Below, one piece after another: positions 20,317 through 30,100 of a stretch of DNA of 64,000 bases. The notes beneath the pieces were generated by a model that saw only the letters and a list, made by a program, of their open reading frames with translations, did not search any database and was not told where the DNA came from. The stretch spans positions 11,672,594-11,736,593 of the forward strand of contig JAAALK010000082.1 in NCBI GenBank assembly GCA_019279435.1. Direction: 5' to 3'. Both the position numbers and the translations under genes were made by a program. This stretch comes from Zizania palustris (taxonomy: Eukaryota; Streptophyta; Magnoliopsida; Poales; Poaceae). Each line of letters starts with the position of its first letter. Within the stretch, counting starts at the first letter, position 1.

Positions 20317-22395
20317 ATGACGTCTCCTGGCAAGGTCCCGTCCTTGGAAGCCTATGGCTATAATTATTGGAAGACTCGCATGCGAGCCTATCTCATGAGC
20401 CAGGGTTCGGACATATGGGATATTTGCGTTCACACCACATTTGTCATTCTGCCAGTTACTGAGCAAGGTACTGCTGGTATCATTGCTCAGCATCTGAGCA
20501 ACAGTAAGGCTGTGAACATTTTATTTTCTGGTTTAGGTCCCACTGAATTTGAGCGAGTGAGTCATCTCTCCACTGCGAGAGAGATCTGGGCTACCCTCAA
20601 GGCACACCATGAGGGAACGACACAGGTCAAGGCTCGGCTCTATCAGACCTACCGGCGTGAATATGAGAATTTCACACAGAAGCCGGGTGAATCTGTTGAG
20701 GCTTTGTTTGGTCGCTTTCAGTCGATCATTAACAAGCTTCGGGACAACAAGGCTGAGGGTGCTCAGTTAGTCTCAGATCATGAGCAGGCGCTAAAGGTTC
20801 TTCATACCTTGGACCCAAAGATCTGGGAGATCAAGGTATCCTCTATCGTTGAGAGTACTTCTTACGATACCTTGACCATTTCTGAGTTGTTTAGCAAGCT
20901 GAAGGCCACTGAGGTAGATATCCAGTTGAGATCAAATCTCACTGGCTCTGGATCAAAATCCCTGGCCCTTGCTACACCTTCTGTTGATCCCTCTGCTGTG
21001 AGCTGTGCTGGGTTCTCCTTGATGTCTATCACTGAGGACCAGCTTGAGTTGTTGGGAGATGATGATTTGTGTCTCTTTAACAACCGGGTGCGTCGTGTCT
21101 ATGATAAGAGAATGTTCAAAAGACACGGCACAAAATCCGGATGCTTTGAATGTGGTGATCCAGGACACTTCATCGCCGACTGCCCCAAGCGCAGTGGATA
21201 CAAGAAGGGCACCGGCAGCAGCTTCCACGACTCTGGCAAGCATGAGAGCCCCTCCTTCAGCAAGGGCAAGCCGAAGACTCGGTTCTTCAAGAAGGCCCTG
21301 AAGGATTACCGGCGAGAGAACAAGAAGCGCGACAAGGCCTTCTTCGCCGAGATGGAGAAGAGCTACTCCAAGCAGTCCACGACTTCTTCCTCTTCATCGA
21401 GCTCAAGCGATGAGGAAATCACCATCAGGAAGGGGAAGGACAAGGATGATCTGGCGGGCCTTTGCTTCATGGCCTTCGGAGACAAGCCGAAGAGCCGCTC
21501 ACACCAGCGCCGAAGATCCCGCAAGAGCTTCTGTTCAATGGCTCTTGGGGATAGAGAAGAAAAGAGCTCCTCCGACGACTCCGACGACGACGACAGCAAG
21601 GTATCATCTTATGAGCGCGAAATTGTTGATTTACTTGAGAGCAATCGTCAGGAGTTGAAGTATCGGGAGAAACTGCTTAGGGGAGCTAAGAAAAGGATAG
21701 ACGAGTTAGAAAGTGAGCTTGCCGTAGCCAACGGTAGAATAGAAAGTCTATCTTCTTCCCCTTGCTTGGGTGATAGCAGTGAGTGCCCGAAGTGTGAGGT
21801 GCTTCTGTGTGACCTGTCGACTCTGAAGTCTAGTTACACAGAAAGGGTTGATGAGAGGGACGCTTTGGCCACTGAGCTTGAAAGCGCTCAGCTGGAGCTG
21901 AAAAATGCTCAAGCCACTGTCGTCGCACCCTGTGTTGATTGCCCATCTCATCTAGCTGTTTTAGCTGAGCTGAAATCCAAGGGCAATGAGCATTTGGGTG
22001 ATTTAGAGAGGTTGAGAGCTGAGCTTGCGCAGACTAGGCTAGAGCTTGAGACATTGTCAGTTCCACCCACTGTCTGTGAGAACTGTCTGTCTCTTAGAAT
22101 GGAGCTAATCAAGCTGAAAGCTGAAAAGTCTGTCCAAGTAGAGAGTGAGTGTGAGACCTGCTTGTCTCAGGTGGAGGTTCTAGCTTCCTTGAGAGAGGAG
22201 CTAGCAGATTCTCAGAATGAGAACTTTTACCTCCGTTCTATCCTGAGTTGGATCAGTGCCAGAGAGCCACAGCTTGGCATGATGATCCAGCAGTTCAAGA
22301 GGCAGGATGGGTTTGGGGTAGGTTACACCTACACCAAGGCTGACTTTGAGAGTGCCATCAGCCGGGCAGTGGAGTGGAGTAAAATGACTCCATAG
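20317..22395 (+). CDS. gag of element E (capsid, zinc knuckle, coiled coil)
   Basis: Structural protein that packages the copia-type element RNA. I chose the ATG at 20317 (MTSPGKVPSLEAYGYNYW); the in-frame GTG two codons earlier is unlikely in a plant. Landmarks are a copia capsid region with YWKTRMRAYL, a CCHC zinc knuckle (CFECGDPGHFIADC) near residue 276, a lysine-rich stretch and a serine/acidic tract. A long coiled-coil region with paired cysteines (about 430-640) follows. At 692 codons it is long for copia, as in Sireviruses. It ends at an amber codon (22393-22395), after which the same frame stays open for 223 codons, so the stop may be a mutation or a regulated readthrough site. Confidence 0.9.
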   Translation: MTSPGKVPSLEAYGYNYWKTRMRAYLMSQGSDIWDICVHTTFVILPVTEQGTAGIIAQHLSNSKAVNILFSGLGPTEFERVSHLSTAREIWATLKAHHEGTTQVKARLYQTYRREYENFTQKPGESVEALFGRFQSIINKLRDNKAEGAQLVSDHEQALKVLHTLDPKIWEIKVSSIVESTSYDTLTISELFSKLKATEVDIQLRSNLTGSGSKSLALATPSVDPSAVSCAGFSLMSITEDQLELLGDDDLCLFNNRVRRVYDKRMFKRHGTKSGCFECGDPGHFIADCPKRSGYKKGTGSSFHDSGKHESPSFSKGKPKTRFFKKALKDYRRENKKRDKAFFAEMEKSYSKQSTTSSSSSSSSDEEITIRKGKDKDDLAGLCFMAFGDKPKSRSHQRRRSRKSFCSMALGDREEKSSSDDSDDDDSKVSSYEREIVDLLESNRQELKYREKLLRGAKKRIDELESELAVANGRIESLSSSPCLGDSSECPKCEVLLCDLSTLKSSYTERVDERDALATELESAQLELKNAQATVVAPCVDCPSHLAVLAELKSKGNEHLGDLERLRAELAQTRLELETLSVPPTVCENCLSLRMELIKLKAEKSVQVESECETCLSQVEVLASLREELADSQNENFYLRSILSWISAREPQLGMMIQQFKRQDGFGVGYTYTKADFESAISRAVEWSKMTP

Positions 22396-23067
22396 CAGAG
22401 GTATCCTAAGACTCACTCCACTGAGTCTTCCCAGGCTTGTCAGCCCAAGGATGGAGTGATCCATGAACCACCTAAAGCTCCACCCAAGAAATCTATCTGG
22501 GTTCCAAAGCCCAAAAATCTCCACACTTCTCTAGACTCTCTTCCTGGACCCTCTCAGCCCAAGAAGACCACACCAAACACTACCAAGCCCAAGAACCCCA
22601 AGCCTCAACCACATCCCAAGAAGCCTACCTATCATTGTGAGTATTGTCAGAGAGACGGGCATCTTGCGGAGTTTTGCTTCAGGAGGAAGCGGGTTGAGAG
22701 AGCAGAGAGGGCTCGTAGTGATCAGGAGCAGTTCTACCAGCAGGGTGGTAGACTGCGTGTTCCTCGGCGCGGGGAGAGGCTGGAGGTCAGGCCGCGTCGT
22801 GTAGGTGGTGGTAGAGGAGACGGTTTTCGTGCCCGTGCTCCAGTTGGTGGTGTTCGTTCCGGCAGAGTTCCAGACCGAGTTGGCTACGGTTCTGGACCTC
22901 GTGGCCGTAGGGTTAGGCAAAACCGTGGACCGCGCTTTGAGCCGCGTCTTGGTCCAAACTCTTTTGATGGTTTTCGCTTTCCATCTTTTGAGCAGATGGC
23001 TCGACACTGGTTTAGCTCTTTTGCTAAACCTGGTGCCGGACCATTTGCTCCCACTTACAGACATTGA
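22396..23067 (+). CDS. gag extension of element E with a second zinc knuckle
   Basis: Continues the gag frame after the amber codon to a TGA at 23065-23067. It has a Pro/Lys-rich linker, a second CCHC knuckle (CEYCQRDGHLAEFC near 22636-22677) and an Arg/Gly-rich tail, typical of nucleic-acid binding. There is no convincing start codon at its head, so it would be made by readthrough or was originally the end of gag. Element D has the matching segment, ending at the same TGA. Confidence 0.7.
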   Translation, partial: QRYPKTHSTESSQACQPKDGVIHEPPKAPPKKSIWVPKPKNLHTSLDSLPGPSQPKKTTPNTTKPKNPKPQPHPKKPTYHCEYCQRDGHLAEFCFRRKRVERAERARSDQEQFYQQGGRLRVPRRGERLEVRPRRVGGGRGDGFRARAPVGGVRSGRVPDRVGYGSGPRGRRVRQNRGPRFEPRLGPNSFDGFRFPSFEQMARHWFSSFAKPGAGPFAPTYRH

Positions 23068-26000
23068 TTGTGCAGGACCGGGGACTGGAGGATGTTTGGA
23101 TCATGGACTCAGGATGCTCTCGCCACATGACGGGACATCGCAGATGGTTCTCCAGTCTCACTCCCCCGAGCTCCAAAGAGTACATCACGTTCGGGAACAG
23201 CGGTCAAGGGAAAGTAAGTGGCATAGGCTCAATTAGCATTTCAGATCATTTCTCTTTAAAGAATGTTGCCTTGGTTAAAAATTTGAACTTTAATTTAATC
23301 TCTGTGTCGCAACTTCTTGAGGATGGTTTGGAAGTGCGTTTTAAGAAGGGCAATTCTTCTGTGGTTGATTCTAGAGGGTCTTTGGTTTGTCAGATTTTAC
23401 CCTTCGGTAAAGTTTTTCGAATTGACTTCTCTAGTTCTTTTGGCCCTTCTCGCTGTTTGATTGCTGGATCTTCTTCTGAGCTCTGGAAGTGGCATAGGAG
23501 GTTAGGTCATTTGAGTTTTGATCTGCTAGTCAGGTTAAGCTCTATGGACCTCATCCGAGGATTGCCCAAGCTTAAGATGGAGAAGGATCTAGTTTGTCAT
23601 CCCTGTCGTCATGGGAAAATGGTTGCCGCTTCTCACTCACCTGTGACTCAGGTGATGACTTCGTATCCAGGCGAGCTTTTACATTTGGACACTGTAGGTC
23701 CAGCTCGGGTACGCTCAGTCGGTGGGAAGTGGTATGCTCTAGTGATTGTTGACGACTTTTCTCGTTTCTCGTGGGTTTTCTTTTTGGAGTCTAAGGATGA
23801 AACTTTTCAATTTGTCCATGACCTGGTTTTGAAGCTGAAGAATGAGAACAATGGCCGGATGCGAGCAATTCGCTCCGACAACGGCTCCGAGTTCAAGAAC
23901 TCTCAGTTCGTCAACTTCTGTGGTGATCAGGGTCTGGACCATCAGTTCTCTTCTCCTTACACTCCCCCACAGAACGGCGTTGTGGAACGAAAGAACCGCA
24001 CGCTAGTTGAGATGGCCAGGACGATGCTCGATGAGCACAGGACTCCTAGGCATTTTTGGGCTGAAGCCATGAACACGGCTTGCTATCTGGCCAACCGCAT
24101 TTTTCTTAGAGCTTACATTGGTAAGACATCATATGAGTTGCGTTTTGGCAGACAGCCCAAGGTGAGCCACTTGCGAGCATTTGGCTGCAAGTGCTTTGTG
24201 CTCAAAAAGGGAGGGCATTTGGACAAATTTGAGTCTCGTTGCTGGGATGGTGTTTTTCTTGGTTATGCATTGCATTCTCGAGGCTTCCGTGTTTGGAACC
24301 TCGAATCCCAGCTGCTTGTCGAGACGTGTGAGGTTTCATTTGATGAGTCCTTGCCTTCGTTGACTCCTTCTTTTGAGCTTTCTGGTGATGATGAGCTAGG
24401 AGAGTCCATCTTCGAGGAAGATGAGGATACTCCAGCTGCTGTTGAGGGCGGGCCTTCTGCATCCCCCGCAGAGCCCACACCTTCTGTGACTTCGACTGAT
24501 GATGAGAGCGGACCTCTGATCACTTCTTCCACTTCAATCGAGCCCCCTCAGTCGAGTCCAGAGGTGCCAGCTACTGACTCCGGTGAGGTGACTTCGGATC
24601 ACCAGGGAACCCGAGCAGTTCAGCGTGATCACCCCTCAGAGCTCATCATTGGTGATCTGACTGAGAGAACTTTGCGTTCTTCTGCCTCTCTCGCTGTGTT
24701 TGTTGAATCTGCGTTTGTTGCATCTTTTGAGCCCAGAGACGTTTTTCATGCTCTTTCTGATTCTAATTGGATTAATGCTATGCAAGAAGAGCTTGAGAAT
24801 TTTGTCCGCAATCGGGTTTGGACACTAGTTGAGCCGCCACCAGGATGCAACCCCATAGGCACCAAGTGGGTATTCAAGAACAAACAAGGTGAAGATGGGG
24901 TTGTGGTGCGTAACAAGGCTCGACTAGTTGCCCAGGGTTATTGCCAGAAGGAAGGTATTGACTTTGAAGAAACCTTCGCTCCTGTTGCCCGTCTTGAGTC
25001 CATTCGTATTCTTCTAGCTTTTGCCGTTTCGAAGGGTTTTAAGCTTTTTCAAATGGACGTTAAGAGTGCTTTTCTGAACGGGTTCATAGAGGAGGAGGTT
25101 TATGTTAGGCAACCCCCCGGTTTTGAGAATCCTAAGTTTCCTCGACATGTTTTTAAGTTGCACAAAGCTTTATACGGGTTGAAGCAAGCCCCCAGGGCTT
25201 GGTATGACCGGTTAAAGCAATTTTTGTTGGGGAAGGGCTTTGTGATGGGTTCTGTGGACAAAACTCTCTTTTTGCTCAGAGTTGCTTCAGATTTTTTAGT
25301 CGCTCAGATTTATGTGGACGATATTATTTTTGGCGGTACTACTGATTCTCTTGTGTCCAAGTTTTCTGAGCAGATGCACAGTGAGTTTGAGATGAGCCTC
25401 ATGGGTGAACTTAAGTACTTTTTAGGGCTCCAGATCAAGCAGACCAAGGACGGCACCTTCATCCACCAAGGTAAGTACACTCGTGATATGCTTAAGAAAT
25501 TTGACTTTGGTGGTGAATTGAAGCCGCAGATGACCCCGATGGGCACTTCTGGGGGTCTGGACAAGGACGAGAGCGGTGTCAAGGTCAATGAGAGAGAGTT
25601 TCGAGGGATGATCGGTTCGCTGTTGTACTTGACGGCAACAAGACCGGACATACAGTTCGCCGTGGGACTTTGCGCGCGTTTTCAGTCTTCACCACGCGCG
25701 TCTCACCGGCAGGCTGTCAAGCGCATTTTCAGGTATCTCACCTATGCGCCTGATCTTGGTCTTTATTATTCAGCATCATCATCTCTTGATTTATCTGGCT
25801 TTTCGGACGCCGACTTTGGTGGGTGCCGGTTGGATCGCAAGTCGACTTCCGGTACTTGCCAATTTCTTGGTTCTTCCCTTGTATCTTGGTCTTCTCGAAA
25901 GCAATCTGGAGTTGCTCTTTCGACCACAGAGGCTGAGTATGTAGCTGCTGCGAGCTGCTGCTCACAGATGGTTTGGATGATTTCCACTCTACGAGATTTT

Positions 26001-26261
26001 GGGTTGTTCTTTCCTACCAGGGTTCCATTGTTTTGCGACAGCACTAGTGCTATTAGTGTAGGGAAAAACCCATGTCTCCATTCAAAAACCAAACATATTG
26101 ATGTGCGCTTTCACTTCTTGCGGGATCAATATGAGAAAGGTGTCATTGACCTTATTCATGTTGATACCCATCATCAGTTGGCTGACATTTTCACCAAACC
26201 CCTAGATCAGTCTACTTTTGAGCGTTTACGAGGGGATTTGGGTGTTGTGTATCCTTTCTAG
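23028..26261 (+). CDS. pol of element E (protease, integrase, RT, RNase H)
   Basis: Copia-order polyprotein. Protease DSGCSRHMTG lies near 23105. The integrase has the zinc-binding motifs HRRLGH and CHPCRHGK and the catalytic triad in LLHLDTVGPA, IRSDNGSEF and GVVERKNRT. RT has FQMDVKSAFLNG and YVDD (25311-25322). RNase H has GFSDADFGG, STTEAEYVA and FCDSTSAI, then the usual HHQLADIFTKPL end. No stop interrupts it. The frame opens at 23028 and overlaps the gag frame by 40 bases in the -1 register, with no ATG before the protease site. It must therefore be expressed by frameshifting or splicing. I saw no classical slippery heptamer in the overlap. Confidence 0.92.
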   Translation, partial: TWCRTICSHLQTLIVQDRGLEDVWIMDSGCSRHMTGHRRWFSSLTPPSSKEYITFGNSGQGKVSGIGSISISDHFSLKNVALVKNLNFNLISVSQLLEDGLEVRFKKGNSSVVDSRGSLVCQILPFGKVFRIDFSSSFGPSRCLIAGSSSELWKWHRRLGHLSFDLLVRLSSMDLIRGLPKLKMEKDLVCHPCRHGKMVAASHSPVTQVMTSYPGELLHLDTVGPARVRSVGGKWYALVIVDDFSRFSWVFFLESKDETFQFVHDLVLKLKNENNGRMRAIRSDNGSEFKNSQFVNFCGDQGLDHQFSSPYTPPQNGVVERKNRTLVEMARTMLDEHRTPRHFWAEAMNTACYLANRIFLRAYIGKTSYELRFGRQPKVSHLRAFGCKCFVLKKGGHLDKFESRCWDGVFLGYALHSRGFRVWNLESQLLVETCEVSFDESLPSLTPSFELSGDDELGESIFEEDEDTPAAVEGGPSASPAEPTPSVTSTDDESGPLITSSTSIEPPQSSPEVPATDSGEVTSDHQGTRAVQRDHPSELIIGDLTERTLRSSASLAVFVESAFVASFEPRDVFHALSDSNWINAMQEELENFVRNRVWTLVEPPPGCNPIGTKWVFKNKQGEDGVVVRNKARLVAQGYCQKEGIDFEETFAPVARLESIRILLAFAVSKGFKLFQMDVKSAFLNGFIEEEVYVRQPPGFENPKFPRHVFKLHKALYGLKQAPRAWYDRLKQFLLGKGFVMGSVDKTLFLLRVASDFLVAQIYVDDIIFGGTTDSLVSKFSEQMHSEFEMSLMGELKYFLGLQIKQTKDGTFIHQGKYTRDMLKKFDFGGELKPQMTPMGTSGGLDKDESGVKVNEREFRGMIGSLLYLTATRPDIQFAVGLCARFQSSPRASHRQAVKRIFRYLTYAPDLGLYYSASSSLDLSGFSDADFGGCRLDRKSTSGTCQFLGSSLVSWSSRKQSGVALSTTEAEYVAAASCCSQMVWMISTLRDFGLFFPTRVPLFCDSTSAISVGKNPCLHSKTKHIDVRFHFLRDQYEKGVIDLIHVDTHHQLADIFTKPLDQSTFERLRGDLGVVYPF

Positions 26262-27596
26262 GATATTTTGCGTCAGTTTTTCTTTCTTCTTTACTCTTTT
26301 CTTGAGTCTTTTTGTGTGTGTTCATATCTTGCATATTCACGTATCACACTTTAGAGATGCTTCTGTTATATGATTGAACTGCTTTACTTATTCTAGCTGG
26401 TACATGCTTTCGAATACTTGTCGATGATCATGCTTTGCTTCAGTTCAAATGATATACTGATATGCTTTGCTTTAGATATGCATGGCTTTTACGCTTTCAA
26501 CTTGAAAAATGATCACCATTGCTTCTGGTAACTCGCATGTGTAGGCTGAGTGCTTTTGCTATCTGTTGCATGCCTTGTAGCCAGTTCATCACATAGATGC
26601 AGATATGCAACTTGGACATCTTTATGCTTTAACATGGAAAATGTGCTATACAAATGATAAAAATCAAAAATGAATGAAAATTCCATGCCTTTTTATGCTT
26701 AAGTTGAAAAGATCCAAGTGGGTTTGCTTTGTCGCATTATATTGTTCTGGACTGCTTACCATAGCACTTTGGTATGAACTAGGACAGTGTAGTGTATGCC
26801 AAGACCAATGTCTTAAGCTTCTGATGGTCCAGTTCTGGCCTAGGTTTGACTTGGTCGGTTAGCATAAGGTTTGACATGCAAATAACCCTTGGCAAAAATG
26901 AGAAAGGAAAATGAAAAAGCCTGAACATCTAAAAGATAACAAGTTTGCTGAAGCATTTTGTTTTTGGACAATGCTTATCTTGGTAGATATCAGCTAGCTT
27001 CTGCATCTCATGCTTTACCTTGCTCATTTATTTGAACTTATGGTGATGCTTTTGTTTGCAAAACACTGAAAAATGCGTGCTAAATGACTTTCTTTAGATA
27101 TCATCTCTTGCACTGATCATGTCATGTGTCTTAGACAGTATCTCTTTTGCTATACTTGTTAGACACTGTATTTGCAGTCAATCATATCTGAGAAGCATGC
27201 TTTCTACACTCCACCTGCACCCCAGTTGCATTCACTGCATATTTTGAGGGGGAGTTACTTTTCAGGGGGAATCTGTGTCTCTTTTGAGTGCTTGATGAGT
27301 TCACTTGTCAACAAGGGGGAGAAAATTTGGGATCAGAGTTTAAGGGGGAGTTCTTACTCTGTCGATATCCTTGTTGTTCTGAAATCGCACTCATTTTGAG
27401 CTTTTGTGTTTTGGTTAACCATAATGACCGCTTCTTGCTTTTGTTTGGCTTTTGGTCATTAAGGTTAAACTTTTACCTTATTTTTTCTGCTTCTCTGTTT
27501 TCTTGTGTTTTGTTTTCGTGTTTCCACATTTGTTTCACAGGTGCTGAAGAGCTGAGAATTGAGGAGTGTTGACAATGCACTCATCAAGGGGGAGAT
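26262..27596 (+). other. Non-coding 3' region of element E with repeated polypurine tracts
   Basis: About 1.3 kb without a credible gene; I see no envelope-like frame. Purine tracts of the GGGGGA type occur at 27246-27254, 27264-27270, 27313-27321 and 27342-27350. The last one, AAGGGGGAGAT at 27586-27596, abuts the 3' LTR and is the working plus-strand primer. Multiple tracts of this form are a known feature of Sireviruses. Element D has the same arrangement on the minus strand. Confidence 0.85.
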
Positions 27597-29596
27597 TGAG
27601 GAGCCATGCTGAATAGCGTGGGCCTCATGGCTCCAGAAGTGATGAGTCATTGTCAACGATAGTCAACAAGGACTAAAGAAGAGAAGAGATCTGCTGTTTC
27701 ATGGGCCGCGTGTGACTCAGGTACACGGGCAGCGAGCGACTGTCGGGCAGAGGAGGCTGCGAAGTCGGGCTGGCCCAATCCGGGTGCATGGGCCAGAAGC
27801 AGTAGAAGACCCACTAGGCTGTTGACCAGGACTGACTCAGGTACACGGGCGGTGAGCGATTGCCGGGCTGAGAGAGCTGCGGAGTCAGGCCGGCCCAATC
27901 CGGGTACCTGGTGCAAAGCTGGTGGAGGCTTTGTCAGTTTCGGAGTAAAACTGACAACCGTTGATTCTGTATCCGACTGTCCAGAAGAGAAGCCGTAGTC
28001 GCTATGAAAACTTAGCTTCCAGATATGTCATCTGTATCTCTAGGCCCACAGTCAGTCAGTTGTGTCTGTAAAAATTCCTAAGGGCAGTAGAGTCTTTTAC
28101 CTTATTTTTGAGTCTGTAAAAACCCTAAGGGACTGGTAGAATATTCCTAGTGTTGGGCTGCCTATAAATAGCACCCCAATCCCTAGGGTTTGGACTACCC
28201 TTTTGTGCTGAAATCAAATCCACCCTTTGGGTCACTTTGTCTCCCGTTTTCTCTCTCCTGTGTGCGCCGCCAGGACTTGCCCCTCTCTGTTCGTGAGTTA
28301 TTTTGGCTCTAATCTCTTGGATGCATTTAATCCTTGGTCCCTGGTGAATTTATTGGTTGCATTTTGTTCGGTTTGGAGAGTTATTGCTTCAGCTACGAGC
28401 TGGTGAATTTATTTCTTGAGGAGAAGCTTCTTCTGTTGCTTCTGTTCTTCACGAACTGAGTACTAGTTCTTGCTGTTGCAAGTAGTACTTCTACTGTAGC
28501 TACAGTACTTGCTGCCAGCTTTTCTACCTTCTACTGTACTGCCTTTTTGATCGAAGCAGTATGGAGTAAATGCCTTTTTGACTGTTTCTGCGAAGTCATT
28601 TTTCTCTGTTCGAAGCCCCTCAGCTTCGTGAGGCAGGCTTCGATCTAACATTTTCTAAGCTGTCGTTCAAGTCTGCGAACTTCGGTTTTTGGGTCTGAGT
28701 TGCTAGCTTCGAAGATCTTCCTATTTGGACATCATCGCATACTTCGAACAAGCATACTCCGAATCTATCTGTTCAAAGTGCACACTTTGTCAGGCTTCGA
28801 AGTTTGGGTTCGAAGTTTGTCTTTTCTGATAGACTTCGCTTGGATTTCTTTGTGGCGTGTCAGCCTTCGATTCTCCTTCCGAAGCTTTCCCTGTTCGAAG
28901 ATAGAGTGCAAGCTTCGGACTTGATTTTCTATCGCGTGACAGATTTTGCTTCTTTGTTCGAAGGTTGTCTGTTTGTGTGTTGTGTTCGAAGCTTTCTGTT
29001 CGAAGCTCTTGGTTCAAAGTGTGTTCGAAGTTTTGTCTTCGAAGTCCTCACTTCGAAGCAGGCTACGACTTTGTCACTTTGCTCCGAAGCTCTTGGTTCG
29101 AAGCTGTGTTTGAAGTCCTGTCTTCGAAGTACACACTTCGAACCAGGCTCCGGCACTATTTTACTTCGCTCCGAAGTACACTTCGCTTCTTACCACTTCG
29201 AACTAGGCTAGACAGTGACACCTTCGGCATTTCGGACAGACTCCATCACCAACCTCCGAAGCAGACCTCGACGTGCGAAGGGGGCTTCGCCAAGTTCCAA
29301 ACAGGAGACAAATTTGGACAGTAACTTCTCTTTTCATTTTATACATACTTAGCTCATTTCATTGAGAAGTTTAGGCCTGTTACAAATTGTTCATCTGCCT
29401 AGTTGCACCACTTTAGTTTTACACTGTTCATCATCAGTTGCTTCTAGGTTAGAAACCTTTAGACTTAGGCCTACTGTTTATTTTCTGCTGCGTAGTATTT
29501 TTGAGGTGCGTTGGGTATTGGGAACAGGCCATTGATTCGAAAGAATTTTTAAGGCGCCCATTCACCCCCCCTCTGGTCGCTACTTTCGGTCCTACA
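27597..29596 (+). repeat. 3' LTR of element E (2000 bp)
   Basis: Matches 18239-20251 with about 18 substitutions, a 1-bp T-run difference and a 14-bp deletion in the TTCGAA-rich part. TATA box at 28163-28171. It ends CCTACA, followed by the target duplication GAGGG. Confidence 0.95.
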
Positions 29597-29606
29597 GAGG
29601 GGCTAC
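29597..29606 (+). promoter_or_regulatory. Polypurine tract remnant of element B plus target duplication
   Basis: GAGGG (duplicated at 18234-18238 by the insertion of E) followed by GCTAC and then B's LTR. Without E the sequence would read TTCGAGGGGCTAC directly before TGTTGGGGG, the plus-strand primer site of B. Confidence 0.75.
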
Positions 29607-30100
29607 TGTTGGGGGAAAATGCTTCACTTTCAGGACTTAGAGATTAACAGTTCAAAAAGACTTATTAAGCTTCGGAGCTGATGGGCTCATACTCGAAGGT
29701 GGAGGCGTTAAGCCGAAGGGTGCCTTGATCTGAAGTCCGAAGGAGCCCTCCACAAGATATGAGGCTCCAAAGCAGAGCGACATGATTGATAAGACATTTG
29801 GCTTATCCACTTGCCTCGGATAGATTTTACCATTTTAACCCTGTTCAGGGTACCGAATAGTTTCCACTTTGTCGCTTGTAATCAAGGGGTAAATAGGTGT
29901 TTTCCTTAGACATTTTTGCCTATAAATACCCCCCTCTTTACCCTGTAACAGGGATCGAATACTCAGCTATTCTAATACACACATTCAGGCTACTTAAGCT
30001 ATTATCAATTCGGAGGCTTGAGATAGTCCTTAAGCACAAGCTCACTATTTGTCTGTTCTTGATCTCAGAGAACCTGTTAGCGTAATCTTTTACGCCAACA
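29607..30100 (+). repeat. 3' LTR of element B (494 bp)
   Basis: Begins TGTTGGGGGAAAAT and ends TTTTACGCCAACA, the same ends as the LTRs of A and C. TATA box TATAAATACC at 29921-29930, then CCCTGTAACAGG. No primer site follows, and a polypurine tract precedes it, so it is a 3' LTR. It is clearly diverged from A's LTR in the middle. Confidence 0.9.

Larger units (their letters stand above)
18239..29596 (+). mobile_element. Element E: young, nearly intact Sirevirus-like Ty1/copia retrotransposon
   Basis: Complete element with LTRs of 2013 and 2000 bp, termini TGAGGAGCC...CCTACA, and a perfect 5-bp target duplication GAGGG (18234-18238 and 29597-29601). It has an initiator-Met primer site, gag and pol genes and a multi-copy polypurine tract. 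I count about 18 substitutions and a 14-bp indel between the LTRs. Integrase precedes RT, as in copia elements. Long LTRs, a long gag with a coiled-coil tail and repeated GGGGGAG tracts fit the Sirevirus (Maximus/SIRE) lineage. It landed in the polypurine tract of element B, 5 bp from B's 3' LTR. Confidence 0.93.
4439..30100 (+). mobile_element. Element B: Tat-lineage Ty3/gypsy retrotransposon, 3' part, with nested insertions
   Basis: Element B enters at its protease gene, just right of element A, and runs through RT, two RNase H domains, integrase, a tandem-repeat region and an antisense gene. A polypurine tract follows, then the 3' LTR at 29607-30100. Its interior is interrupted by element E (18239-29596) and by the false duplication and gap. 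The pol gene has stops and frameshifts shared by both assembly copies, so B is inactive and older than A. The 5 bp after its 3' LTR are TCTAG; the matching left flank is outside the window. Confidence 0.85.

Noticed and set aside
23064..23066. TTG at 23064 as an independent start of pol in E
   Set aside because: Not a plausible plant start, and the pol frame is already open from 23028; frameshifting or splicing from gag is more likely.
26262..27245. Envelope-like gene between pol and 3' LTR of E, as some Sireviruses have
   Set aside because: Only frames up to about 90 codons, with stops spread throughout and no signal peptide or transmembrane pattern.
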